Positions 1 through 7,001 of a stretch of 64,000 bases of DNA are shown here, piece after piece. The stretch is from positions 13,281-77,280 of the forward strand of contig JBMNRB010000014.1 of assembly GCA_050944435.1 (NCBI GenBank), read 5' to 3'. Within the stretch, counting starts at the first letter, position 1. Each line of letters starts with the position of its first letter. Source of the DNA: Ruminococcus_G sp050944435 (GTDB taxonomy: Bacteria; Bacillota; Clostridia; Lachnospirales; Lachnospiraceae). Position numbers and translations under genes: made by a program. The notes beneath the pieces were generated by a model. It saw only the letters and a list, made by a program, of their open reading frames with translations. It made no database searches and was not told the DNA's origin.

Positions 1-248
1 AGGTATCCTGGCTTATAGTTCAAAAGTGAAGTGACAGTTTGTGTGTCGATATCCAGCACGCCGCCGAATTCCCGTTCCAGAGCCAGCAGATTTTCCAGCT
101 TATGTAAAAGCTGTTCCGTCCGCGGGGTGGATGAGGTCAGAAAAGAATCGTCGCCCTCATAGGGGGTATAGTTTTTCTGAATAAAATCCCGGACATCGAT
201 GGATGTCTGCCAGTTGCCGCCATTGAACCCATTCCATTGTGTAAACAT
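1..248 (-). CDS. pflB: Pyruvate formate-lyase (formate C-acetyltransferase), N-terminal part, cut by window edge
   Basis: Reading the minus strand from the ATG at 248 gives a protein beginning MFTQWNGFNGGNWQTSIDVR, followed by DFIQKNYTPYEGDDSFL and further on GGVLDIDTQTVT. This is the characteristic N-terminus of the glycyl radical enzyme PflB, which converts pyruvate and CoA to acetyl-CoA and formate in the cytoplasm. About 82 codons are visible; the active-site cysteines and the C-terminal glycyl radical loop would lie to the left. An AGGAGG ribosome binding site sits about eight bases upstream (near 256-261). The gene is preceded by a ZTP-type riboswitch and a sigma-A promoter on the same strand, so its expression is probably tied to one-carbon/purine status. 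Whether this copy is core pflB or a paralogue cannot be told from 82 residues. Confidence 0.9.
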   Translation of the reverse strand, partial: MFTQWNGFNGGNWQTSIDVRDFIQKNYTPYEGDDSFLTSSTPRTEQLLHKLENLLALEREFGGVLDIDTQTVTSLLNYKPGY

Positions 249-310
249 GTAAATTTCCTCCTGTATTATGTGTGACATCTTCCGGATGCTGCCTTTTTGC
301 CGGCGAAAAC

Positions 311-342
311 AAAAAGGACAGCATCAAAAAAAGATGCTGCCC
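311..342 (-). terminator. Riboswitch expression platform: intrinsic terminator
   Basis: Minus-strand hairpin GGGCAGCAUC (333-342), loop of seven U (326-332), GAUGCUGUCC (316-325), then a U-tract (311-315 and beyond). The left arm includes GGGCA of the conserved aptamer element, so ligand binding and terminator formation should exclude each other. That predicts an ON switch: ZTP permits read-through into pflB. Confidence 0.88.
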
Positions 343-410
343 AGACGGTCGGCTGTCCAGGTACTCCATTCCCTCGTGGTACTCCACGTTATCCGTCAGT
401 CATGAAGTCC
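338..410 (-). promoter_or_regulatory. ZTP/ZMP riboswitch aptamer (pfl motif) upstream of pflB
   Basis: On the minus strand an outer stem pairs ACUUCAU (402-408) with AUGGAGU (363-369). Inside it a hairpin CGUGG/CCACG occupies 375-388. The 3' element CCGUCUGGGCA (338-348) closely matches the conserved ligand-binding segment of the pfl motif. A pseudoknot can form between GACGG (393-397) and CCGUC (344-348), with full five-base complementarity. This is the established ZTP riboswitch fold, which senses the purine intermediates ZMP/ZTP that accumulate when 10-formyl-tetrahydrofolate is low. The class was named for its occurrence upstream of pfl genes. Recognition is from consensus memory, not a covariance search. 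Confidence 0.88.
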
Positions 411-427
411 TTTTAATTTACGAGAGA

Positions 428-457
428 AGTATACCATCTTTCCAAAAGAACTGTCAA
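428..457 (-). promoter_or_regulatory. Sigma-A promoter for the riboswitch-pflB transcript
   Basis: Minus strand TTGACA (452-457), 18-base spacer, TATACT (428-433). Transcription would start near 421, just before the aptamer at 410. Confidence 0.8.
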
Positions 458-717
458 TATTTTTATAAAAAACATAAGATAATCATAAAGTGTAATGAAT
501 GGAAAGATAATAAATTAACGAACAAGAGAACAAAAACTCAAACGGGAAGCTATATTCTGAAAAATCTGCTGTTTTTGATTTTTTTGTTCTTCTTCTGACA
601 ATGATAAAAGGCAGATTATTCTGCCGTCGGACAGAACAATCTGTGAAGGAAGAAAGGATAAAGTCTGGCGCTCGGTCATGGAAACCTCTTTTTTTACAGT
701 GTATGCATGATTGCCTG
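458..717. other. Intergenic region between pflB promoter and recombinase promoter
   Basis: AT-rich, no gene seen. It contains a small perfect hairpin GGCAGA-TTAT-TCTGCC at 610-625 without a U-tract. No remnant of the cotJC 3' half is visible in any frame here, which matters for interpreting the interrupted gene at 2264-2362. Confidence 0.6.
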
Positions 718-748
718 GTCATCTTTCCATCAGCGGAATTCATACAAT
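718..748 (+). promoter_or_regulatory. Sigma-E-type (mother-cell) promoter for the recombinase
   Basis: A -35 element GTCATCTT (718-725), a 15-base spacer and a -10 element CATACAAT (741-748). The Bacillus sigma-E consensus is KMATATT, 13-15 bases, CATACANT: the -10 matches perfectly and the -35 heptamer TCATCTT matches six of seven. The start would fall near 755, 23 bases before the ATG. No good TTGACA/TATAAT pair lies here. spoIVCA, which excises the sigK skin element, is known to use such a promoter. The call is by eye. Confidence 0.7.
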
Positions 749-777
749 GGAAATAATCATACAGGAGATCTTTAATC

Positions 778-2178
778 ATGAAGACAGGAGCTGCATATAT
801 CCGCGTGTCTACAGAAGATCAGTTGGAATATTCACCGGAAAGTCAACTGAAAAAAATACAGGAATACGGCAGACAGCATCAGATTACCTTGGAGAATTCC
901 TTTGTTTTCTGCGATGAGGGAATCAGCGGCAGAAATGCCGGCAACCGTCCGGAGTTCATGCGCATGATACGTATGGCCAAAAAGAAACCGCGGCCCTTCG
1001 ATGTGATTCTGGTGTGGAAGTTTTCCAGATTTGCCAGAAACCGGCAGGACAGTATCTTTTACAAATCCATGCTGCGCAAAGACTGCGGGATTGATGTGAT
1101 TTCCGTAACGGAACAATTGGGAAACGATCCCACTGCGATTTTGATAGAAGCCCTTTTGGAAGCCATGGATGAATATTATTCTGTCAATTTGGCCCAGGAG
1201 GTGCGCAGGGGGATGAATGAAAAATTTTCCAGGGGAGGAGTGGTTTCGGCGCCGCCCTTTGGATATCATATGGGAAAGGGAAAATTTGTCGTGGACGGAG
1301 AAAAAGGCGCGGCTGTCCGGATGATTTTCGAAGATTATCTGAGGGGATTTTCTTTTCGAAAGATTTCAGCCAGACTGAATGAAATGGGGATTTGTACCAA
1401 CCGGGGAAATCCTTTCGGGGGAAGGACGGTTGCCTATATTTTGTCGAATCCTGTATACATGGGGAAAATGCGCAGAAATGTGGAAAAGGAGGGGGAGGTA
1501 AAGACGGTGCTGGCGGACGGAGACCATGAGCCGTTAATTGGGGAAGACACTTTTTATGCGGTACAGCAGCTCATGGGAAAAAATAAAAGAGCAAGGAAAG
1601 AAAGTTCCGGGGGATGCAGAAAGGAGTTTATGCTCCAGGGACTGGTGCGGTGTTCATGCTGCGGCAGTACGCTGACCCGGACTGCCGCAGGAAAGGCGAT
1701 ACAGTGCTGCCGGTATGCAAGGGGACTTTGTTTGGAAAGTCATTATATTACCCTGGATAAATTGAATCAGGCAGTGATGCAGAAAATTGAAGAAGATCTG
1801 GAAGGGGCGGAAGCGGTTATCCCGGAATTGAAAAAGAAAGAAGTCATGGAAGAAAAAGATGTGGAAATGCTGCTGAAAGCGGAGAGAAGACGAAGGCGGC
1901 GAATTGAGGAAGCTTATGAGAAAGGAATTGATACGCTGGAAGAATATGGAAGGAAGAAAGCGGCGGTGCTGAACAGTATCCGGGATCTGGAGAAAAGAGG
2001 AACAGAACAGCAGAGCGGGAAAGTATGGCAGAAGAAAATTAAGGCCGGCGATCTGATCCGGATGCTTTCTTGGCATTCCCTCAGTGAGGGCGATAAAAAC
2101 CGGATACTGAGATCTTTTATTTCGGAAATTGTTTTCTGGAGAAAGGAAGGGCAGCTCCAAATCCGTTATTATGTCTGA
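778..2178 (+). CDS. Large serine recombinase, candidate sporulation excisionase of the SpoIVCA type
   Basis: A 466-residue site-specific recombinase. The resolvase catalytic domain spans about residues 4-150 with the nucleophile Ser11 in AAYIRVSTEDQ and the arginine motif VWKFSRFARN. A recombinase domain follows (about 165-270), then a zinc ribbon (Cys292/Cys295 and a second set near Cys310-Cys318) and a charged coiled-coil region (about 350-420). Length and layout match SpoIVCA, SprA and phage integrases. The start ATG has AGGAGA nine bases upstream. No phage structural, conjugation or cargo gene is visible in this window. Its 3' end points at a cotJC gene interrupted at the element boundary, and its promoter looks mother-cell specific. 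I infer a role in excising the DNA that splits cotJC; an ordinary mobile-element integrase is the alternative. Confidence 0.93.
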   Translation: MKTGAAYIRVSTEDQLEYSPESQLKKIQEYGRQHQITLENSFVFCDEGISGRNAGNRPEFMRMIRMAKKKPRPFDVILVWKFSRFARNRQDSIFYKSMLRKDCGIDVISVTEQLGNDPTAILIEALLEAMDEYYSVNLAQEVRRGMNEKFSRGGVVSAPPFGYHMGKGKFVVDGEKGAAVRMIFEDYLRGFSFRKISARLNEMGICTNRGNPFGGRTVAYILSNPVYMGKMRRNVEKEGEVKTVLADGDHEPLIGEDTFYAVQQLMGKNKRARKESSGGCRKEFMLQGLVRCSCCGSTLTRTAAGKAIQCCRYARGLCLESHYITLDKLNQAVMQKIEEDLEGAEAVIPELKKKEVMEEKDVEMLLKAERRRRRRIEEAYEKGIDTLEEYGRKKAAVLNSIRDLEKRGTEQQSGKVWQKKIKAGDLIRMLSWHSLSEGDKNRILRSFISEIVFWRKEGQLQIRYYV

Positions 2179-2271
2179 TTTTACAATTGTGAAAAAGAGC
2201 GGTTTGTGGCATAATAAAAACGGAATAAAGGTTAAGTTTTGATACGTACCATATCTTATTGCAGTCCGGAC
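2179..2271. mobile_element. Right end of the recombinase-bearing element and putative att site in cotJC
   Basis: Homology to cotJC stops at 2264. The junction carries the 8-base palindrome GTCCGGAC (2264-2271), and about eight bases further into the element is an imperfect inverted repeat with GATA/TATC ends (2241-2255) resembling recombinase-binding arms. The recombinase stop is only about 85 bases away, the usual arrangement of a serine integrase next to its attachment site. The exact crossover dinucleotide cannot be set without the intact gene or the other end. Confidence 0.6.
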
Positions 2272-2362
2272 CTCCAAACTGGCTGATAATCGTCTGGGCC
2301 AGCTTAGCGTTGGTGCCGGTAATATTTACGGGATATTGAAGTCGTTTTTCATAATTCCACAT
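2264..2362 (-). pseudogene. cotJC: cotJC, 5' fragment (33 codons), interrupted by the recombinase element
   Basis: The minus strand from 2362 encodes MWNYEKRLQYPVNITGTNAK, then LAQTIISQFGGPD: the N-terminus of the spore coat protein CotJC, a manganese-catalase-like protein of about 190 residues. Immediately after GGPD, where the family continues with GEL, the sequence becomes unrelated (CNKIWYVSKLN), and that reading frame runs on to a stop at 2117 inside DNA antisense to the recombinase. All metal-ligand residues lie in the missing part. The start has cotJB four bases upstream, in the normal cotJA-cotJB-cotJC order. The clean cut beside a recombinase suggests a gene split by a removable element rather than random decay. 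I label it pseudogene only because no full-length frame exists in this DNA. Confidence 0.85.
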
Positions 2363-2365
2363 AGA

Positions 2366-2644
2366 TTAACAACGGCCTCCTTTCTTTTCCCATGGCCAGG
2401 GAGCGGAAATCCACTGCCAGCGGGAGCTTTGTGCATCGTTGGCGGTATCAATGGTCAGAGGAGCGAAACGGCGGGCATATTCCGCCAGAGCTTCATTTCT
2501 GTTTTTCAAGTTTTCCCGGAGGCAGGCCATAGCCTGCTGGTTATTGGGATGGCTGTTGAGAAACAGCACAAGATCGTTGACGGCAAAACTGAACTCGTCA
2601 ATCCACTGTAAGAGCTGAGCTTCGCTTGGGGATTTTGACATCAT
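2366..2644 (-). CDS. cotJB: Spore coat protein CotJB
   Basis: A 92-residue protein with the CotJB family pattern: LLQWIDEFSFAVNDLVLFLN, then SHPNNQQAMAC and LKNRNEALAEYARRFAPLTI, ending in a tryptophan-rich tail WQWISAPWPWEKKGG. In Bacillus the cotJ operon is made in the mother cell and its products lie in the inner coat, where CotJB interacts with CotJA and CotJC. The ATG overlaps the cotJA stop within ATGATG, so the two are translationally coupled. Length is normal, and nothing suggests it is damaged even though the next gene is. Confidence 0.92.
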   Translation of the reverse strand: MMSKSPSEAQLLQWIDEFSFAVNDLVLFLNSHPNNQQAMACLRENLKNRNEALAEYARRFAPLTIDTANDAQSSRWQWISAPWPWEKKGGRC

Positions 2645-2922
2645 CTTCTGACACCTCGCTTTCCGCAGAATGGTTTGCAGAGTTCCGGAAATACAGTGCC
2701 CATTTTCAGTGCGCGGCAGGAGTCGAAAGTGGTATTGAATTCCTGCATAGGTACGTATGCCATGGCCGGAATCATCTGATCAACGTGACGATACATGTTG
2801 TCTTGGGAACAGAACTGATTGACGGTGCGCTGGCTGGAGATCTGTGGCATCTGGTTCTGGCCCGCCGGATTTTTCTGATACCGTGACCGGGGATCCGGCC
2901 GATTCATGGTGTATCTATCCAT
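2641..2922 (-). CDS. cotJA: Spore coat associated protein CotJA
   Basis: The core PAMAYVPMQEFNTTFDSCRA with following PELCKPFCG is the CotJA signature; the N-terminal half is a polar Q/N/S-rich segment. I start it at the ATG at 2922 (MDRYTMNRPDPRSRY), which has AAAGG at 2931-2935 eight bases upstream. An earlier in-frame ATG at 2946 has no ribosome binding site and would lie at about the predicted transcription start. The protein has 93 residues with this start. It is the first gene of cotJA-cotJB-cotJC, divergent from the MBL-hydrolase gene. Confidence 0.88.
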   Translation of the reverse strand: MDRYTMNRPDPRSRYQKNPAGQNQMPQISSQRTVNQFCSQDNMYRHVDQMIPAMAYVPMQEFNTTFDSCRALKMGTVFPELCKPFCGKRGVRR

Positions 2923-2956
2923 AAGAACTGCCTTTCTTGGTTTCATATTTCATTAT

Positions 2957-2985
2957 ATATTATGACGGCAGGTATAAAATGTGAG
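2957..2985 (-). promoter_or_regulatory. Possible sigma-E promoter of the cotJ operon
   Basis: Minus strand -35 CTCACATT (2978-2985), 13-base spacer, -10 CATAATAT (2957-2964). The -35 heptamer matches six of seven consensus positions; the -10 has two mismatches. Position fits the chosen cotJA start, and cotJ is sigma-E dependent in Bacillus. Confidence 0.45.
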
Positions 2986-3010
2986 CACGCCGCATAGAAG
3001 AGGAGAAACG

Positions 3011-3820
3011 GTGAATACAAAATTGATTATGCTGGGAACCGGCAATGCGCTGGTGACTCAATGTTACAATACATGTTTTGCGATAAAACAGGAAACAGAG
3101 TACTTTCTGGTGGACGCAGGGGGCGGGAATGGAATTCTCACTCAGATGGAGAAGGCGAAAATCCCCTTTGAAAAGGTGAGAGCCATGTTCATTTCTCATG
3201 CCCATACCGATCATGTCCTGGGAACTATCTGGGTGATCAGGATCATTGCCTCCAGAATAAGAAGCGGTCAGTACGATAAAACGTTTCATGTATATTGTCA
3301 TGAAGAGCTGGCTGCTCTGGTTCAATCCTTCTGCCGTGAACTGCTTCCGGCAAAACTGGTGAAACTGTTTCAGGATAAGATTAAGTTTCATGTGATTGAA
3401 GATGGACAGGAAGTGAAAAAAATGGGAATACAATTTCGTTTTTTTGATATCGGATCGGTTAAAGCGAAACAGTTTGGGTTCCGGGCGCAGCTTCCTGATG
3501 GGCAGAGTCTTACTTTCTTGGGGGATGAACCCTTTCACCGACAGAATTATGACCAGGCGGTGAAAAGCGACTGGCTGATGAGCGAGGCCTTTTGTCTGTA
3601 TGAGGAGAGAGAACGGTTTAACCCTTATGAAAAATCCCACAGCACGGCAAGGGATGCAGGAAAATCGGCGGCTGCTCTTAAGGCGGGCAGACTGATTCTG
3701 TTCCACACAGAGGACAGCGATTTGCAGCGCCGGAAGGAGCGCTATACCCGGGAAGCGGCTTTGGAATTTTCCGGTCCGGTATATGTGCCCGATGATCTTG
3801 AAGAAATTGAATTGAAATAG
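3011..3820 (+). CDS. MBL-fold metallo-hydrolase (RNase Z-like)
   Basis: A 269-residue metallo-beta-lactamase-fold hydrolase. It begins TKLIMLGTGNALVTQCYNTC, and the metal motif FISHAHTDHVLG (HxHxDH) is intact. A later aspartate in FLGDEP and histidine in LILFHTED fit the remaining metal ligands. The layout resembles RNase Z/YhfI-like small MBL proteins, but substrate cannot be assigned. The start is the GTG at 3011 because AGGAG lies at 3001-3005; the reading frame is open further upstream but without a site. It is followed 28 bases later by the glycerophosphodiesterase gene, so the two may be cotranscribed. Confidence 0.85.
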   Translation: MNTKLIMLGTGNALVTQCYNTCFAIKQETEYFLVDAGGGNGILTQMEKAKIPFEKVRAMFISHAHTDHVLGTIWVIRIIASRIRSGQYDKTFHVYCHEELAALVQSFCRELLPAKLVKLFQDKIKFHVIEDGQEVKKMGIQFRFFDIGSVKAKQFGFRAQLPDGQSLTFLGDEPFHRQNYDQAVKSDWLMSEAFCLYEERERFNPYEKSHSTARDAGKSAAALKAGRLILFHTEDSDLQRRKERYTREAALEFSGPVYVPDDLEEIELK

Positions 3821-3848
3821 GGACAGAGCAAAGGATATGTGATCATTC

Positions 3849-5642
3849 ATGAAAGGTATCTTAAAAAGTGTTTGGCAGATTGGAAAAAAGAATGGAATCA
3901 GCTTGGTCCTTTTTGAAATACTTTACCGATCGGCGGTAACGGCGGCCATTTGGCTGCTGGCAAACTGGCTGATTCGGGTACTCCTGAAAAGACAGGGGTT
4001 CAGTTATCTGACGGCGGAAAATTACAGCAGATTCATCCTTCATCCGCTGACCTTGGTCTGTCTGGCTCTTATGACTGTGCTGCTGGCCTTTTTTATGCTT
4101 ATTGAGATATCTGCCGTCTTCTGGGCGGTTCAGTGCTCGGTAAACGATCAAAAGGTACACGCCCTTGCCATGGCAAAACAGGGAATCGTAAAGGGAGTTG
4201 GGTTTATCCGGCGTCATCCATTTTTCTGGCCGGTATATATCCTTGGCACCCTTCCTTTTCTTGGACTGCACTTTATTATTTGGGAAATTATAAACGTCAG
4301 GATATTGGAATTTACAGCGCTGCAGATTTACAAAGCATTTCCCTGGAAATGGGTGCTGTTTTTGCTCTGTGCGTTGGTGCTGGCAGGTTCTGTGGTGATT
4401 TCATTTTCCCTGCCCTACTGCATAGCGGAAGGAAAAAGAATCCGTACGGGACTGAAAATAGCGGCCGCAAGGCTGAAAAGGCGTGCGGGCCGGTATGCGG
4501 CGGGAGTTCTGGCGATGCAGGGACTGACTCTTCTTATCACTGCGGCGGCATATCTGATCCTTTCCCTGATTGTGGTTGTTGTAATCTATATTTTTATGAA
4601 ACCTTCTGCACGGGTCAGCGGAGTTCTTGTCTATGGCGCTCAGGCCCAGAATTTTGTGGCCATATTTGCAGGCTCCGCCGGTATTGTAACCGGTCTGTTA
4701 AGTGTGGGAGCCATCTACTTTCCAGGGCGGGGACGGCGATATCTGAAGGAGGAAGACGCCGACAGATTTTTTTCCAAGCGAATACCGGTGTATCTGCTGA
4801 CGGCGGTTCTGGTCGGGGCGGAAGCAGCGGTTTTTTCCTACTATACTTTTTTTGTGGGGCAGATAAACAATACGGTTCTGGATTCTTTTAAGGTGACGGC
4901 TCACCGGGGAGGAGCGCTTATGGCGCCGGAAAATACCATGAGTGCGGTGAAATATGCAGTGGAATCCATGTCGGATTATGCGGAAATCGATGTGCAGGAA
5001 ACGGAAGACGACGTGCTGGTTCTCCTTCATGATTCCAGTTTGAAAAGAACAACAGGATATAACGGGAATATATGGGAGATGACATACCAGGAAGTGGCTC
5101 AGTTGGATGCGGGGGTAAAATTCAACAGCCGATTTCTGGGAGAGCAGGTTCCTACGCTGGATGAAATCATTGAGTACAGCCGGGGAAAAATCGGACTGAA
5201 TATTGAAGTGAAAAATAACGGTCATAATCAGAACATTGTCAGCAAGGTAGTTCAGTGCCTGGAGGAACATGATTTTGTGGATCAGTGCGTACTGACTTCC
5301 ATGAATTATTCTTTCCTGCAGCAGGCCAAGGAACTGAATCCGGACATTCGGACGGGATATATTATGACCATGACTTACGGGGGCGTCAGCGATATTGAGG
5401 CGGCTGATTTTTTCAGTGTGAAATATACGTATGTGACGGGAGCATTTGTGCAGGAGGCCCATAGCTGCGGAAAAGAAGTGCACGCATGGACAGTAAATTA
5501 TCCCGGAGATATCAAAAGGATGATTACCTACGGGGTGGATGGAATCATCACAGACGATCCGGCCCTGGCTCATGAAATTTATCTGGATGAAGGGGAGAGT
5601 CAGACAGGATTCGGAAGTTTGCTGCAGTATGCCATAAAATAA
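3849..5642 (+). CDS. Membrane-anchored glycerophosphodiester phosphodiesterase
   Basis: A 597-residue protein in two parts. Residues 1 to about 340 form a polytopic membrane domain (roughly eight hydrophobic segments) of the kind found in glycerophosphoryl diester phosphodiesterase membrane proteins. Residues from about 350 form a GDPD TIM barrel, with the catalytic VTAHRGGALMAPENTM motif, EIDVQETEDDV (metal ligands) and VLLHDSSLKRTTG (catalytic His), ending with GVDGIITDDPAL. It should hydrolyse glycerophosphodiesters, perhaps lipids or lipoteichoic acid building blocks, at the membrane. No clear promoter of its own is seen. Full length for this architecture. Confidence 0.92.
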   Translation: MKGILKSVWQIGKKNGISLVLFEILYRSAVTAAIWLLANWLIRVLLKRQGFSYLTAENYSRFILHPLTLVCLALMTVLLAFFMLIEISAVFWAVQCSVNDQKVHALAMAKQGIVKGVGFIRRHPFFWPVYILGTLPFLGLHFIIWEIINVRILEFTALQIYKAFPWKWVLFLLCALVLAGSVVISFSLPYCIAEGKRIRTGLKIAAARLKRRAGRYAAGVLAMQGLTLLITAAAYLILSLIVVVVIYIFMKPSARVSGVLVYGAQAQNFVAIFAGSAGIVTGLLSVGAIYFPGRGRRYLKEEDADRFFSKRIPVYLLTAVLVGAEAAVFSYYTFFVGQINNTVLDSFKVTAHRGGALMAPENTMSAVKYAVESMSDYAEIDVQETEDDVLVLLHDSSLKRTTGYNGNIWEMTYQEVAQLDAGVKFNSRFLGEQVPTLDEIIEYSRGKIGLNIEVKNNGHNQNIVSKVVQCLEEHDFVDQCVLTSMNYSFLQQAKELNPDIRTGYIMTMTYGGVSDIEAADFFSVKYTYVTGAFVQEAHSCGKEVHAWTVNYPGDIKRMITYGVDGIITDDPALAHEIYLDEGESQTGFGSLLQYAIK

Positions 5643-5647
5643 AAAGT

Positions 5648-5675
5648 TTGATTTCTGAAAAAATCATGCTATACT
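5648..5675 (+). promoter_or_regulatory. Sigma-A promoter for the FtsW/RodA/SpoVE gene
   Basis: TTGATT (5648-5653), 16-base spacer, TATACT (5670-5675). Confidence 0.6.
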
Positions 5676-5709
5676 AACAGATAAAGTTGGTAAAAGGATT
5701 GTGATTGAA

Positions 5710-6882
5710 ATGCGAAAAGCAATTGGAAAATTTATCAGCCAGATGCGGAAAAAAACAGATTATTATGATTATAACCTGCTGGCCGTGGTAATCCTGCTGA
5801 TCTGCTTCGGTCTGGTCATGCTGTACAGCACCAGCGCCTATGAAGCGGAGACAAGGTTCGGGGATGATATGTATTATTTTGGCCGGCAGGCGCTGATCAG
5901 TCTGGCAGCCGTTATCATAGCCGTCATTATTTCAAAATTTGATTACCATATTCTGATCAAACTGTCAGGTTTTATTTTCCTGGTGGCTTTCGTGCTTATG
6001 GCCATGGTAAAATGGTCGCCGCTGGGCGTTGAAGTCAACGGCGCGAGGCGTTGGCTGAAGCTGGGAATGCAGTTCCAGCCTTCTGAGATTGCTAAAATCG
6101 CCATCATTACATATCTTCCTGTGGTGATCATCAGTATGGGCAGGAAAATGAAAAGCTTAAAGGGAGTTCTCTTTTTGCTGTTTTTAGGGGTGATACAGGC
6201 GGGCGGAGCTTATCTGCTGACCGACAACTTAAGTACGGGTCTGATTATCGGAGGGATTACCGTAATTCTGATCTTTATTTCCCATCCGAAAACGAAGCCT
6301 TTTTTAATTACCCTGGGAGTAGGGAGCGTTATAATTGCGGCGGCGGTGGCTTACCTGGCGCTTACCGTCGACAGCAGCAGCAGTTTCCGTATCCAGAGGG
6401 TTCTGGTGTGGTTAAGGCCGGAAGAGTATACCTCATCGGGAGGCTATCAGGTAATGCAGGCGCTCTACGCTATCGGTTCCGGAGGTATTTTTGGAAAGGG
6501 TCTGGGAAACAGTACCCAGAAGCTGGGTCCGGTTCCGGAGGCGCAGAACGATATGATCTTTTCCATTGTCTGTGAGGAGCTGGGAATTTTTGGCGGAGTG
6601 ATGCTGCTGCTTTTGTTCTGTTATCTGCTGTATCGACTGTTCTTCATTGCCCAGAATGCGCCGGATCTTTATGGATCTTTGCTGGTGACGGGCATTTTTG
6701 CCCACATCGCCCTTCAGGTTATTTTGAATATTGCCGTTGTGATTAACCTCATTCCCACGACTGGAATCACCTTGCCCTTCATCAGTTACGGGGGTACTTC
6801 GGTACTGTTTTTGATGGTGGAGATGGGGATTGCCTTAAGCGTATCGCGGCAGATTAAATTTCAGGATAAAATTGAGGAATGA
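5710..6882 (+). CDS. FtsW/RodA/SpoVE family peptidoglycan glycosyltransferase
   Basis: A 390-residue SEDS protein with about ten membrane spans. Family signatures: GLVMLYSTSAY near the N-terminus, the NGARRWLKLG motif with FQPSEIAKI, GIFGKGLGNSTQKLG (periplasmic loop), PEAQNDMIFS, and C-terminal TTGITLPFISYGGTS. SEDS proteins polymerise lipid II together with a class B penicillin-binding protein. No mur/fts genes flank it, so division (FtsW), elongation (RodA) or spore cortex (SpoVE) roles cannot be separated. I chose the ATG at 5710; a GTG at 5701 lies only three bases from the AAAAGG site. Confidence 0.9.
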   Translation: MRKAIGKFISQMRKKTDYYDYNLLAVVILLICFGLVMLYSTSAYEAETRFGDDMYYFGRQALISLAAVIIAVIISKFDYHILIKLSGFIFLVAFVLMAMVKWSPLGVEVNGARRWLKLGMQFQPSEIAKIAIITYLPVVIISMGRKMKSLKGVLFLLFLGVIQAGGAYLLTDNLSTGLIIGGITVILIFISHPKTKPFLITLGVGSVIIAAAVAYLALTVDSSSSFRIQRVLVWLRPEEYTSSGGYQVMQALYAIGSGGIFGKGLGNSTQKLGPVPEAQNDMIFSIVCEELGIFGGVMLLLLFCYLLYRLFFIAQNAPDLYGSLLVTGIFAHIALQVILNIAVVINLIPTTGITLPFISYGGTSVLFLMVEMGIALSVSRQIKFQDKIEE

Positions 6883-6897
6883 TTTTGGCAAAATAGG

Positions 6898-6926
6898 TTG
6901 ACAAATATTAGAAATATGAGTATGCT
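6898..6926 (+). promoter_or_regulatory. Sigma-A promoter for acpP
   Basis: TTGACA (6898-6903), 17-base spacer, TATGCT (6921-6926). A strong match. Confidence 0.82.
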
Positions 6927-7001
6927 TTGAGCATATAGGGTACATGTTGTGTTGGATATCAGCGGCATGACATATTTTGGATGTATAAAGGAGAGAAGGA
7001 T

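Noticed and set aside
563..617. AATCTGC/GCAGATT repeat as a terminator or att arm
   Set aside because: Loop of about 41 bases, no T-run, and no counterpart at the cotJC junction.
601..756. Open frame of about 51 codons upstream of the recombinase, possibly a directionality factor
   Set aside because: No ribosome binding site before the ATG at 601, composition unlike a protein, and it overlaps the sigma-E-like promoter.
2117..2263. Continuation of the cotJC reading frame into the element as a real protein
   Set aside because: The extra 48 codons lie antisense to the recombinase end and have no similarity to CotJC; this is read-through of non-coding DNA.
6981..7001. Upstream ATG extending acpP by seven residues
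   Set aside because: The extension contains the AAGGAG site of the normal start and is absent from acyl carrier proteins.
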